From Segetibacter koreensis DSM 18137 (GTDB lineage: Bacteria; Bacteroidota; Bacteroidia; Chitinophagales; Chitinophagaceae), in NCBI RefSeq assembly GCF_000374045.1, contig NZ_KB893359.1, forward strand, positions 1-64,000: 64,000 nt of DNA, read 5' to 3'. The notes under the pieces are model-generated. The model saw nothing but the letters and a program-made list of their open reading frames with translations, had not been told where the DNA came from and ran no database searches. The translations under genes and the position numbers were made by a program. Numbering within the stretch: position 1 is the stretch's first letter; each line of letters opens with the position of its first letter. Of the stretch, positions 1-9,146 are shown in pieces.

Positions 1-602
1 GGTAGTTGTGATGTTATTATCATTGATGATTTTCCATGTCTGTCTTCAATAATTTCCATAAGTGATTGTCGGCTTTGTGCATCGAAGGGTTGTATACCAA
101 AGTCGTCAAGTATTAGCAGGTGTTGACGTTCTATTTTGGTTATCTCTTTAATGTAGGAAGCATCGGCTTTCGCCATTTTGAGCTTGGCAAAGAGTTTTGG
201 GGTATTAGCATAGAGTACGCGATAGCCTAACATGCATGCCTGGTGACCTAAAGCAGATGCGATATAGCTTTTACCAATACCTGTGCTACCTGTTATAAGC
301 AAGTTTTCGTTTCGGTTAATGAAGTTGCATTCTGCCAGGCGCATCATCTGGTTACGGTCGATGTTGCGATTAGCATGATAATAGAGGTCTTCTATCGAAG
401 CTTTATAGCGGAAGCGTGCATTAAGAAGTTGCCGCTCAATACGCCTGTTCTGTCGGTCATCCCATTCAGCATCAACAAGATGAGCCAGTAACTCATCAGC
501 GGTGTAATCAATTGTCTGCCCGGTTTCCAGGCTGCTTTTAAAAGCGTGGAACATGTCAAAGAACTTCATCTTGCGCATTTTGTCCAGAGTGTTTGTGTTC
601 AT
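1..602 (-). CDS. istB: IS21-family transposition helper ATPase IstB, partial
   Basis: The reading frame is open from an ATG at 602 to the left edge, giving about 200 codons and no stop, so the C-terminus lies outside the window. Known family role: IstB is the AAA+ ATPase that helps the IS21 transposase IstA capture target DNA. Visible motifs are a Walker A segment (GSTGIGKSYIA, about residue 103) and a Walker B segment (LLILDDFGI, about residue 165). The N-terminal helical part, with MRKMKFFDMF and a long basic stretch, is typical of IstB. The istA remnant lies just upstream (625-825). IstB alone should not mobilise the element. Confidence 0.9.
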   Translation of the reverse strand, partial: MNTNTLDKMRKMKFFDMFHAFKSSLETGQTIDYTADELLAHLVDAEWDDRQNRRIERQLLNARFRYKASIEDLYYHANRNIDRNQMMRLAECNFINRNENLLITGSTGIGKSYIASALGHQACMLGYRVLYANTPKLFAKLKMAKADASYIKEITKIERQHLLILDDFGIQPFDAQSRQSLMEIIEDRHGKSSMIITSQL

Positions 603-624
603 ATAGTTGTTGTTTTTAGAAAGT

Positions 625-825
625 TCATTTGTAGTAATCTTCTCCCCTTATATTATCATGAATGGGCATTGAGAGTTCCTCGGCAAAGAGGCTGTCCTGA
701 TAACTGTCCATCTTATTTTCAAGGATTGACTGAATGGTTTTATAATTATACACCCCATAGTCCAAAGCCCTTCTGCAGGCAATTACGAGCCGCTCGTTAC
801 CGGCTTTACGAGAAAAACCAGATAG
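625..825 (-). pseudogene. istA transposase, C-terminal fragment
   Basis: On the minus strand the frame ending at the TGA at 625-627 encodes a tail with AGNERLVIACRRALDYGV and YNYKTIQSIL, which I recognise as the C-terminal end of IS21 IstA. Upstream this frame meets a TAA at 826-828. No IstA sequence is visible beyond it, so the N-terminal catalytic DDE core is missing. The 22-nt gap to istB is normal for IS21 elements. I infer a truncated, immobile IS remnant. A longer fragment in another frame was not recognised. Confidence 0.75.
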
Positions 826-1354
826 TTATCAGTGAAACACAACGGCAATAGATGAATGTAGCGACTATCATTGTGATATGCTGCTTGCAGTGGTTTCAAT
901 TTTAAAACCCTTTCGCATGGCAACCTCCAACTAATACATCAATTTTTTATTTTTGTTTCTACTAGATCTTGTGCTTTAAAATGGGGGATAAAAAAAAGAA
1001 AGTAACAGTAGAAAGAATAAGTACATTCTATTTCTGCTACAGTTTGATCAGCTATTAAAGATATATATTTTATTTTATATTTGAAATAGTAAAGGACGTT
1101 TCAGATTTCTCTTGCATCTATTGAAATAATCTCTAAAAAAGCTTTTTGAAATGCAGTGTAGTCAAGAAGAACAAGATATTATGTAATAAATTGCTAATGG
1201 AGAGGTTGTCGATTCCTTCTTAGGCATCCTTTTTGAGTTTCTCAAAAAATAAGATTCTTTTACCTTCGACAATACCTGCAGGTGCTTACCGAGCTCTGTG
1301 TGTTACAATTAATTGCATCGATCTTCAGCCTCCCAGACCTTTCAAACAATTACG
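826..1354. other. Intergenic region beside the IS remnant
   Basis: About 530 bases between the truncated istA and the end of the lanthipeptide exporter gene. It is AT-rich, and no open frame with recognisable protein character was seen on either strand. It probably holds the 3' border of the lanthipeptide operon and the lost end of the IS element. I could not identify the terminal inverted repeat of the IS here. Confidence 0.5.
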
Positions 1355-3589
1355 TTAATCACCTAATTCCAACTGGTTTTTTACAAGCTCGTAATAAGCT
1401 CCTTTGTTATGTGTTAATTGAAGATGAGAACCTCTTTCAACAATTTCGCCATCTTCAAGTACTATCAATTGGTCTGCATTTTTGACCGTACTTAAACGAT
1501 GCGCCACCACTACTACTGTTCTTCCCTTGAAATATTCACTAAGATTTTCAATTACAGTTTTTTCATTATTTGCATCAAGGGCGCTCGTAGCTTCATCGAG
1601 AAAAAGGTAAGATGGATTTTTATAAATAGCACGGGCGAGAATAATTCTTTGTGTTTGTCCTGAACTGAGTGATACCCCTTCATCGCCAATTTCTGTCATG
1701 TAGCCTTTAGGCAAACCAATAATAAACTCATGGATGTTTGCAATTTCTGCTGCTTTAACAATAGCTTCAAAATTTTTCTCATGGCCCATTGCTATATTGT
1801 CAGCAATTGTAGCACTGAATAGCCTGCTATCCTGCAACACTACGCCGCACTTTTCTCTCCACCTACCGTGATGCAAATCTCTAAAGTTGCGGTTGGATAA
1901 TGAGACTGATCCGTTAATCGGATCATAAAAGCGAAGGAGTAATTTCATGAGAGTTGTTTTTCCACTGCCACTTGAACCTACAATAGCCGTTATTTTGCCT
2001 GCAAAAATTCGGAGGGAAATATCTTTTAATACCGGCTCGCATTGTTCACCGTAACCAAATGTTACATTCGACAAAACAACATCTCCTTTATCTGGAATTT
2101 CCTCTGCAAGCCCTCGTTCTTCAGTATCTTCGTCTTCCTGTTTCATAACATCACAGATGCGCTCCATTCCCATCTTTGCGTCCTGCCACGAAGTTAAAAG
2201 TTCTTGCAACTGCTGAAGAGGACTGCTCAACTGGCCAATAATCATAGTTATAGCAAACATAGTTCCAAGGCTAATATTTCCATCCATAACGCTTTTTGCA
2301 GTAATGAAAGTAATGGTGATGGTTGTCCCCTGCTTAAAAATATCTGATCCTATTTTTTGCAATTGGGCGAGAGTTAGAGATTTGATTTTCAGTTTATATA
2401 ACCCCGACTTGATTTTTTGCCACTCCCACCTTTTATGCCACATGCTGTTACTGATTTTGATATCCTGTATCCCGGTCATAATCTCTATTACTTTACTATT
2501 CTCCTTTGAATAGTATCCAAAAAGCTTGTAATCAATACTTCTTCTTTTACGCATGAACAAAAATGCCCAGGCAAAGCCGAGCAAAGACCCTGATATAAAT
2601 ATGGAGAAAACTAAGGTGCTATAGACTTCGAGAACAATACTTAGCACTACAAAATTTAAAAACGAAAAAATAGTATTTAGCGAGGCGACAGTTAGCAAAT
2701 TTTCAATCTTGTGATGATCTGCGATGCGTTGTATCAGGTCGCCTGTAACGTGTTTATCAAAAAAAGAAACAGGCAGTTTCAGAATCTTGGTAAGAAAGTC
2801 AGACACCATAGCGATATTGATACGAGATCCCATGTGTAATAATAAGTTACTACGAAGAATATCAGTTATACTGTTTCCGATAAACAAGACCACCTGACCG
2901 AAAAGTATTAGATAAACAAAATTGAGATTGTGGCTGTTGATTCCTTTATCAACAAGGGCCCGTGTAAAATAGGGGGTACAAAGCATAATCAAACTGCCAA
3001 TAATCATAATGAAAAGCAGTTTTATAAATATGTTCTTTTGGGGAACAAAGTATTTCCATAATGAATTTAGCTCATTTTTTTTATCATACTGTTTTGTATT
3101 TCCCTTATTAAAAAACGCCGAAGTAGGCTCCAGAAGCAGGGCGTATCCTTTTTGTTCCGGGCTTATCTCAGTAACTGAAGCAGCTTCATCGCTTTCACGT
3201 TGTCTTCCAAGCCAACTTTCCATAAATTCTTTCTCGCCAAATGTTACTAGACCACGAGCCGGATCGGCTACATAAAAAGTTCCCCTTTTGTTTGGCTTTG
3301 GTAGCTTGTACACTACTACAAAATGGTTTTCATTCCAATGCAATATAATGGGCGCCTCCTGCCCAGCCTCTTTTAGCTGTTCCAAATGCATTTTCATCCC
3401 AATGCAATGTAATCCTATTGCTTCAGCGGCTTTGCTTAGTCCTAAAAGCGAAACTCCAACCTTCGTCACCTCACACTTCTTTTTAATATAATCTAAAGAG
3501 TACTCCTGCCCATAGTATTCTGCCATCATTTTCAAACATGCCGGGCCACAATCTCTTGCCCCTAATTGAGTGGTAAAAGGAAATCTCAT
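1355..3589 (-). CDS. Peptidase-containing ABC exporter of the lanthipeptide (C39 peptidase, TMD and NBD)
   Basis: A 744-residue bifunctional exporter at the inner membrane. It should cut the leader from the precursor after a double glycine and pump out the core peptide. Residues 1-130 form a C39 cysteine peptidase with the full catalytic set: Cys14 (in RDCGPACL), His89 (in NENHFVVVY) and Asp109 (in VADPARG). A six-helix transmembrane domain follows (about 185-470). The nucleotide-binding domain carries Walker A GSSGSGKTTLMK, signature LSSGQTQRI, Walker B YLFLDEATSALD and an H-loop VAHRLSTV. It is the last gene of the lan operon, 99 nt after lanB. The substrate has a matching FGG leader end (see 8302-8490). 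No separate HlyD-type adaptor or LanP protease was found. Confidence 0.93.
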   Translation of the reverse strand: MRFPFTTQLGARDCGPACLKMMAEYYGQEYSLDYIKKKCEVTKVGVSLLGLSKAAEAIGLHCIGMKMHLEQLKEAGQEAPIILHWNENHFVVVYKLPKPNKRGTFYVADPARGLVTFGEKEFMESWLGRQRESDEAASVTEISPEQKGYALLLEPTSAFFNKGNTKQYDKKNELNSLWKYFVPQKNIFIKLLFIMIIGSLIMLCTPYFTRALVDKGINSHNLNFVYLILFGQVVLFIGNSITDILRSNLLLHMGSRINIAMVSDFLTKILKLPVSFFDKHVTGDLIQRIADHHKIENLLTVASLNTIFSFLNFVVLSIVLEVYSTLVFSIFISGSLLGFAWAFLFMRKRRSIDYKLFGYYSKENSKVIEIMTGIQDIKISNSMWHKRWEWQKIKSGLYKLKIKSLTLAQLQKIGSDIFKQGTTITITFITAKSVMDGNISLGTMFAITMIIGQLSSPLQQLQELLTSWQDAKMGMERICDVMKQEDEDTEERGLAEEIPDKGDVVLSNVTFGYGEQCEPVLKDISLRIFAGKITAIVGSSGSGKTTLMKLLLRFYDPINGSVSLSNRNFRDLHHGRWREKCGVVLQDSRLFSATIADNIAMGHEKNFEAIVKAAEIANIHEFIIGLPKGYMTEIGDEGVSLSSGQTQRIILARAIYKNPSYLFLDEATSALDANNEKTVIENLSEYFKGRTVVVVAHRLSTVKNADQLIVLEDGEIVERGSHLQLTHNKGAYYELVKNQLELGD

Positions 3590-3688
3590 AACTTCTCATT
3601 TTTGCGGTTAAAGGCTGTATTGGGAAATTGTTTAAATTTCTACAAGCCGTTGGAATTAAAGAAAGAAGACCAAAAAGAGATGAATACG

Positions 3689-6600
3689 TCAGAAAACTTC
3701 TAAGGTCTTCTTTTTTTCGCGTGCTATTCTTGACTCGTAATATTTGAGGAGGTAATCATATATGACTAGTTCTACCATTCGCTGCTTGCTTAAAAACATT
3801 CGGTTAACGAACATGTGAAGGTAGCTTGACATTAATCTCAGTAGTTGAGATTTATCGTAACAAACAGATGAGGAAGACAAAATTTGTTCAATCGTATTTC
3901 TGTAATTATCGCTATTAATGCGAAATGCATCTATCGCTGTTTTTAAATCCTTGTTGTCATCTAAATTTTCACTCATTAATTGATGAATGAGTTGTTTGTT
4001 GCTGCTAAAACGTTCCGAAATTTTTTTCTGCTCTTGGGGACCTATTTTAAATTCACTTGAAAAATTATTATGGAGTATTTTTATAAGATCACGTTTTTGT
4101 TCTGTATTGTAATAAAAATCATCCAGAATAATATCAATCGCCTTCAACGCCACTTGCCATCGATACTGCTCTCCAGCATCGCCGTCAAGCATAGATATAA
4201 AGTTCAAAATAGCTACTGAATGATGATAAAAAATGCTTTCGCTCAATTCCATCGTATCGAGTCCATAACGTTCTATCTCGCGCTTATATGTTTCAAATTG
4301 AAGGTTATGTACTGCATGGTTATTCACGTAAGGCTGCAAAACAACTCGAAGCATATACACCACATGTTTCCAAAAGTCTTTCTTATTAGAATGATGAAAA
4401 CGAATTCTTATGTGCTGCCCATGATCATAATACCTTATAAAAAAATAAGAGTCGATATATTTCTCAGAAATCAACTTTTCTGTTAGAGGTTTCAAAACAT
4501 CCGATAAAATTTTTTCAGCGGTCTTTGTGCCGCAATATATTTTTGCGTAAAGCCATTCTGAGCCTACCGGAAAATATCGTTTAATTACATGTTTAACTTC
4601 GCTGTTAAATTCTTTATTTCTTGTTTCAGAATCAATCCTTTTATTCTTGTCAAAGGCAACAATAATTTCGCCTGCATAGTGTCCTTCTGAGCTTTCAATC
4701 CAGCAATCACCAGGAAGATCAAGCGTTTCTGTAAGTGTTATGTAACCCCTTTTAGTAATTTCTGCTAATAACAGCTTAACGCAAAATATATTTTCAAGGT
4801 GCAGCAATAGTGCGTTATCACCGTTAGACAGAAGCACATATGGCGGAAGGTTTTTCTTTTTCACAATTTTGGAAAATGCCAAAAACAGGTCATTATCATT
4901 TTTCTCATCACAACCTTTTATGTCCTCTTTTGTTACAATCCAGCGTGCCTTGGAAAGAATGTATTTTCCGTAACTCACGCGTGGAAGAAATGGACTGCTT
5001 TCAAGCGCACCCCAGTTCCAGCCCACGGTACGGATTTGCTGATACTGGAGATCGCAAAGAAACTGGTAAATAGGAAGGGTACTCATCGAAAAATTGTGCG
5101 CGGTGGTCATTCTTGGAATAACCTGCTTATTCAAGCGTTGAGAACGAAGTATTACTTTGCCGTTTTCAATTCCAACGACGAGGTCAGTTACAGGGATTTG
5201 ATGTTTGTCATCTAAGGTTGAGCCACTTAAATAAGGAATTTCGTAATTACGTAAGACAGGACGCATTAGTATGTTGCCAATTCGAGATTCAGGCAGATGA
5301 ACAATTTCAGCAAAAAGGCAGTCCTTTTGATGCGCTTCCTCTTTTTGCAAAATAGTTTTTGTAAAGTTTTCAATTTCAGGATGAAGATGACAAAATCTTC
5401 CAAGCAAGTTCCCTCCTGAAGGACCGGACGGGGACTGAAGAGTTATTTTATAATTTCCCTGGTTAATGTCTTCTGCTGATTTTGCATTGATCCGTACCAT
5501 TGTACACATTGCATCGGGAAGCCTTGTCGGTTTAATTTCTTTTTTTGATAATTTTTCAAGCAGTTGATCAGTAAGTACTATTTCAGTTTTCCCTTCTGCG
5601 ACTGCGTCATAGTAGAGCTGCAATTTAAAACCATCTGTTTCCGCGCGTTGCGTTGAATTTGCTTTTGCAGACCCGTTTCCAATGGGAAGGCCGTCAATCA
5701 GGGGAGATTCTTCCATTCCATTAGTTGCAAATTTTCCATAGCCAATGCCAGACTCCGTATCAAGTACTTCTACCAGCGGAATCCACTGGCTATCATAGCG
5801 GGTCAGAAAGGCATTTTTAAAATCAGCAAATGAATCTTGTTGTGCTACACTAGGTGAAACGAGTTGCATTAGTGTGCAACCAAATAATATCTCGTCCATC
5901 ACCTTTTTATGTATAACCGCCGACGAAGCAGGACGGTAGCTATCCACCTGAACGAGTGTTTTTAAATGAACCGGAATTTCCAATTGTTTAAGATGATGAA
6001 TAATTTCTAAATATAAATTATGATTATTTTTATTTTTTGGATTTGCCTTCAAGTGAGCAAATACTTTACTAACTTCTTCAAGGTGAGTAGAGTAATTATT
6101 TAGATGCTGCAGAGTTTTAAGTTTTTGCAGAAGAACAGTAAAATATTCCTCTCCTGTTACACTTGGCTCCATCTCGCTTACAAGTAACTGTCCAAAAATT
6201 AATTCATAAATATATTCAATAGCTTCATCGTGTGAAGTTGTAACATCAATAATCGCAGTTGCAAGTTCTAGCGGTGTAGCTCCTTGCCTGGCTACCAATA
6301 ATACTTTTTCCAGGTAAGGTGATTTTTCTACCTGCACAAGATGATAACTGCGTCCGCTTTGCTCAGTAAACCGATGTTCTATATATCTTAAATTGTTGCC
6401 TAAAGGGTACATCGAAGAATTTGGATAAAACTTTAGCTGGTTACATACCTCTTTCTGTTTTAGCAAATGCGAATATAGCTGGCACACATAATCCATGTCG
6501 AGGCGTCCGAAACGTTGCAGGCTCTCTTTTTCTTCAAGTTTAATTGAGGTTGTGTCGGAAATTTTTCCCAAAGTACAGGAAGCAAACAAACCATAAGGTG

Positions 6601-6925
6601 TGCACCGGGTACACATACGGATCATATATTTTGCAAGTGCCAATTCGGTTTTCTCCCTCTTATCAGACTTCTCAATTTTGTTCTCAAGCCAGAGTAATAG
6701 TTGTTCGTACAAATCTGGAGAGCCAATATATAACGCTTCCGTTGCGATCGGTTGCTGATAAAATTTGCGCAGTGCCTCCCTTAGGATTTCTTTTGAAGAC
6801 TCTGTATTTATTCCATTTGGACTTTTCCATTTAAAAAATACTTCTATCGGAAATAACGGGTTGCGAACTACAAATGAGGTATGGGGTGTGTACCATTCTC
6901 CAAAGTGATTTTTTATTTTAAACAT
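3689..6925 (-). CDS. lanB: Lantibiotic dehydratase LanB, full length with SpaB_C domain
   Basis: 1078 residues, the usual size of a complete class I LanB. In the family, the enzyme uses glutamyl-tRNA to glutamylate Ser and Thr of the precursor and then eliminates glutamate, giving Dha and Dhb. The N-terminus has the family-typical start (VRNPLFPIEVF). The large N-terminal glutamylation region spans about residues 1-760. The C-terminal elimination domain (SpaB_C/thiopeptide type) is visible from about 765 (PGDCWIESSEGHYAGEIIV, then a W-Y-KIYCGT stretch and FFIRYYDHGQHIRIRFH). Pinensin loci carry the two halves as separate genes, so the fusion is a point of difference. Its ATG overlaps the lanC stop by 8 nt, indicating translational coupling. 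Confidence 0.93.
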   Translation of the reverse strand: MFKIKNHFGEWYTPHTSFVVRNPLFPIEVFFKWKSPNGINTESSKEILREALRKFYQQPIATEALYIGSPDLYEQLLLWLENKIEKSDKREKTELALAKYMIRMCTRCTPYGLFASCTLGKISDTTSIKLEEKESLQRFGRLDMDYVCQLYSHLLKQKEVCNQLKFYPNSSMYPLGNNLRYIEHRFTEQSGRSYHLVQVEKSPYLEKVLLVARQGATPLELATAIIDVTTSHDEAIEYIYELIFGQLLVSEMEPSVTGEEYFTVLLQKLKTLQHLNNYSTHLEEVSKVFAHLKANPKNKNNHNLYLEIIHHLKQLEIPVHLKTLVQVDSYRPASSAVIHKKVMDEILFGCTLMQLVSPSVAQQDSFADFKNAFLTRYDSQWIPLVEVLDTESGIGYGKFATNGMEESPLIDGLPIGNGSAKANSTQRAETDGFKLQLYYDAVAEGKTEIVLTDQLLEKLSKKEIKPTRLPDAMCTMVRINAKSAEDINQGNYKITLQSPSGPSGGNLLGRFCHLHPEIENFTKTILQKEEAHQKDCLFAEIVHLPESRIGNILMRPVLRNYEIPYLSGSTLDDKHQIPVTDLVVGIENGKVILRSQRLNKQVIPRMTTAHNFSMSTLPIYQFLCDLQYQQIRTVGWNWGALESSPFLPRVSYGKYILSKARWIVTKEDIKGCDEKNDNDLFLAFSKIVKKKNLPPYVLLSNGDNALLLHLENIFCVKLLLAEITKRGYITLTETLDLPGDCWIESSEGHYAGEIIVAFDKNKRIDSETRNKEFNSEVKHVIKRYFPVGSEWLYAKIYCGTKTAEKILSDVLKPLTEKLISEKYIDSYFFIRYYDHGQHIRIRFHHSNKKDFWKHVVYMLRVVLQPYVNNHAVHNLQFETYKREIERYGLDTMELSESIFYHHSVAILNFISMLDGDAGEQYRWQVALKAIDIILDDFYYNTEQKRDLIKILHNNFSSEFKIGPQEQKKISERFSSNKQLIHQLMSENLDDNKDLKTAIDAFRINSDNYRNTIEQILSSSSVCYDKSQLLRLMSSYLHMFVNRMFLSKQRMVELVIYDYLLKYYESRIAREKKKTLEVF

Positions 6926-8123
6926 TAGTCAGAAATATTAAGTCCCAATCGGGGTTTATGTTGAAGAAATACGATAAGTAAACCAAGGCAATGCCTGCAC
7001 TTCCGTCAAGAAGGCCATATTGAGAGGTTAATTCAAAACCTTTTTTCTCTTCCTTAAACAGGGCCGAATAATAACCTCCTACATATTCTCCAGGCTTGTA
7101 GAACTGGTTCATTGTAATGTCAAGCCATCGTTGAGTTGCACTTTCAAAAGCATCATGTTTTGTAAGTTTATAAAGCTGGTGATATTGATGGATGATACCA
7201 GTGGAACCATGACAGAACGGTGCATCTGAACATGAAGAATTTTTAAAAGTTCGCAGGGTGGTTTTCAAAGCAATTTCAATTCCTTTATTCTTCCACTTAT
7301 CGTTTTCTAAAGCTCTGCCGGAATGAATAAGAGCATTAGCCATACCCAAATCTCCATAACACCATGCAAGTCGCGTTTCAGTTCTGCTATCCCATCTTCT
7401 TCCCACTTCAACTGAGCCAGGAAAGCAATAAACAGGGTCATCAATAATTTCATATTGCAATAAAAATGGAATGCATGACATCAATATTGTCTCAATTTGA
7501 CCTTGACGTATTCCAAGTCGGTGCACCTGTGCAAGAAATGAAATAACGCCAGGCATACCGTGAGCCATTCCAAAATTAAAATTGTCTTTATGGTAATTTT
7601 TGTAAGCCGGAGTAATCCAAACCCAGTGGTTGCCAATGGGGACGCTCATATCAGCAAGAAGATCTACAACCTTTTCAAGATACTTTTTTTCACCAGTCTC
7701 TTTATTGCGTTCAAGAAAATAAATACCAAGCCCGACGATGCCATGTAAAGGGTCCCAGTTGCCAGACTTAAAATCATAGTCCAACCCACAATCAATAAAG
7801 CTATCTAGTTGCGAAAGGTTTAAATCATCATCAGCATCAAGTAAGCCCATATTTCTCAGATGCTGAAAGACAAATGCAATGCCGGCGACGCCCCAGGACA
7901 TGTTATAATGTAGCCCATCGTTTGCCAGACAATCAGCCAACTCATCTAAATAATCCATTGTGATTTGCCCGTACTCCTCCCGTGGAAATACTTTAGATAA
8001 ATAAGCAAACAATAATGTTATTCCGGCTTTTCCGCTAAGCAACCCTACATTATGTGTTTTGTTTTTTCCCTTTTGTATTTCAGTTGCTATTATTTTAACC
8101 TGTTGAAGCAATGATGCACACAC
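6918..8123 (-). CDS. lanC: Lanthionine synthetase C family cyclase LanC
   Basis: 401 residues, a typical LanC length. The family folds as an alpha/alpha toroid around a zinc ion and adds Cys thiols to Dha/Dhb to make lanthionine and methyllanthionine rings. The zinc ligands are present: Cys255 (WCYGDLG), then Cys304 and His305 (FCHGSTG). The repeated Gly-rich turns of the family are also seen (GLLSGKAGI, SWGVAGIAF, LHGIVGLGI, AHGMPGVIS, GLLDGSAGIAL). It is the first enzyme gene after lanA, separated by 178 nt that hold a hairpin, and it overlaps lanB by 8 nt. Confidence 0.94.
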   Translation of the reverse strand: MCASLLQQVKIIATEIQKGKNKTHNVGLLSGKAGITLLFAYLSKVFPREEYGQITMDYLDELADCLANDGLHYNMSWGVAGIAFVFQHLRNMGLLDADDDLNLSQLDSFIDCGLDYDFKSGNWDPLHGIVGLGIYFLERNKETGEKKYLEKVVDLLADMSVPIGNHWVWITPAYKNYHKDNFNFGMAHGMPGVISFLAQVHRLGIRQGQIETILMSCIPFLLQYEIIDDPVYCFPGSVEVGRRWDSRTETRLAWCYGDLGMANALIHSGRALENDKWKNKGIEIALKTTLRTFKNSSCSDAPFCHGSTGIIHQYHQLYKLTKHDAFESATQRWLDITMNQFYKPGEYVGGYYSALFKEEKKGFELTSQYGLLDGSAGIALVYLSYFFNINPDWDLIFLTNV

Positions 8124-8213
8124 AACTGTAAATTTTATTTTATAAATTATTATTTAAAATTTCATTACCGGTTTTGGTAAATTCTGAAAAATTCTATGCT
8201 TGTACATATTAAG

Positions 8214-8268
8214 AAAAGCACCGGCATTATTTCAATTTTTATGATAGGGAATAATAACCGATGCTTTT
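8214..8268 (-). terminator. Hairpin between lanA and lanC, probable attenuator
   Basis: On the transcribed (minus) strand, AAAAGCATCGGTTATTATT is followed 17 nt later by its near-perfect complement ending GCCGGTGCTTTT, then CTTAATA. The stem is about 18 bp with one mismatch and one bulge. Its place, just after the precursor gene and before the enzymes, is where lantibiotic operons often hold a leaky terminator or processing site that keeps precursor mRNA in excess. The attenuator role is inferred. The U-tract is short. Confidence 0.6.
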
Positions 8269-8301
8269 GGCGATAAAAGATCGAAGTGCAATCTTATTAT
8301 C

Positions 8302-8490
8302 TTAATAGTTTATCGGACAGCATATAGAGCCGAAAGTGCCTGGACAAGTGCAAAGCGTATTAAGTGTTACGCTACAGTCCAGGTTTTGGGTATTAGGCTT
8401 TGCTCCACCAAAGCGTTGGTTCATTTCAGATGCATCAAGGTTAGAGATTGTCATTTTGTTCAATCTTAGCTTTTTTACTTCTTTTTTCAT
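8302..8490 (-). CDS. lanA: Class I lanthipeptide precursor peptide LanA
   Basis: 62 residues. The leader (about 1-29) is charged, starts MKKEVKKLRLNKMTISNLDA and ends in RFGG, a double-glycine site suited to the C39 peptidase of the exporter at 1355. SNLD at residues 16-19 resembles the FNLD box read by LanB. The predicted 33-residue core (30-62) has five Cys (39, 47, 49, 57, 58) and seven Ser/Thr (34, 40, 42, 45, 48, 52, 55), enough for up to five (methyl)lanthionine rings. The end is Cys-Cys-Pro-Ile-Asn-Tyr. It is the first gene of the lan operon. The leader is of the type seen in Bacteroidota pinensin-like precursors. The core itself is not one I recognise. No second precursor was found nearby. 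Confidence 0.93.
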   Translation of the reverse strand: MKKEVKKLRLNKMTISNLDASEMNQRFGGAKPNTQNLDCSVTLNTLCTCPGTFGSICCPINY

Positions 8491-9146
8491 TTTATTTGTT
8501 TTTTTATTTTTTGCGCCTACTCTGGTAAAGGATTTTCGGCTTCCTCCTTTCTTTAGTAAAAATAGTAGGGCGGAATAGCTTGTAAAATCGCTAATGATTA
8601 ACTGGCAGGAATTACCTATTTGACGGTGGAGAGCAAATGATATTTGGACCCTATAAAAAAGTGCTACAACAGCAATTAGAAATCGTAGAATTATCTGTAG
8701 GAAGAGATTTGACTAAACCATAAAGCAGAATTTTTCAAGTAGATATATGGACGACAATAATATTATTATTGTAATAATGTTTGTGAAAAACAAAGAAATA
8801 GTAGCATGGTCTTTTTTAAAAAAGGTTAGACATCTGATGATTATCTAAAGCAAGATAATTGATAGAGCAAAAGCTTAAGTGATTGAAACCTGTTTAAAAA
8901 AAGTGAAGATATCGATATAGGTAATGTTATGATAAGAAAAAGAACACCAAATAAGTATACAAACCTAACCTGAAAAACTAATCGCATTTGCAGAAGCTGA
9001 ATTGACTTAAGGAGTTTAAGGATAGCTACATCTTTACAAAACTCTTCTTTAAAAAAGATAATAATTAGCTGCTGTATTCCATTACACCTATGTCGGGTGA
9101 AACCCTCTGCATTCAAATATTTTTTATTGTCATCTTCTTTATATCG
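8491..9146. other. Intergenic region upstream of lanA
   Basis: 656 bases that must hold the lan promoter on the minus strand and the 3' end of the GH116 transcript. A loose -7-like string (TATCATTTG, minus strand, near 8627-8635) has the wrong internal spacing, so I do not call it. A 91-codon minus frame at 8841-9116 is Leu/Ile/Phe-rich with no recognisable domain and reads like translated AT-rich DNA. No regulator or immunity gene is present. Confidence 0.5.

Noticed and set aside
546-851. 101-codon plus-strand frame
   Set aside because: It runs antisense over the istB start and istA remnant, which read well on the minus strand, and it has no domain.
8627-8635. -7-like string upstream of lanA (TATCATTTG, minus strand)
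   Set aside because: The internal spacing is three bases rather than two, and no matching -33 TTG at proper distance is clear.
8841-9116. 91-codon minus frame upstream of lanA
   Set aside because: Leu/Ile/Phe-rich translation of AT-rich DNA, with no motif, start context or terminator. It could not be supported as an immunity protein.
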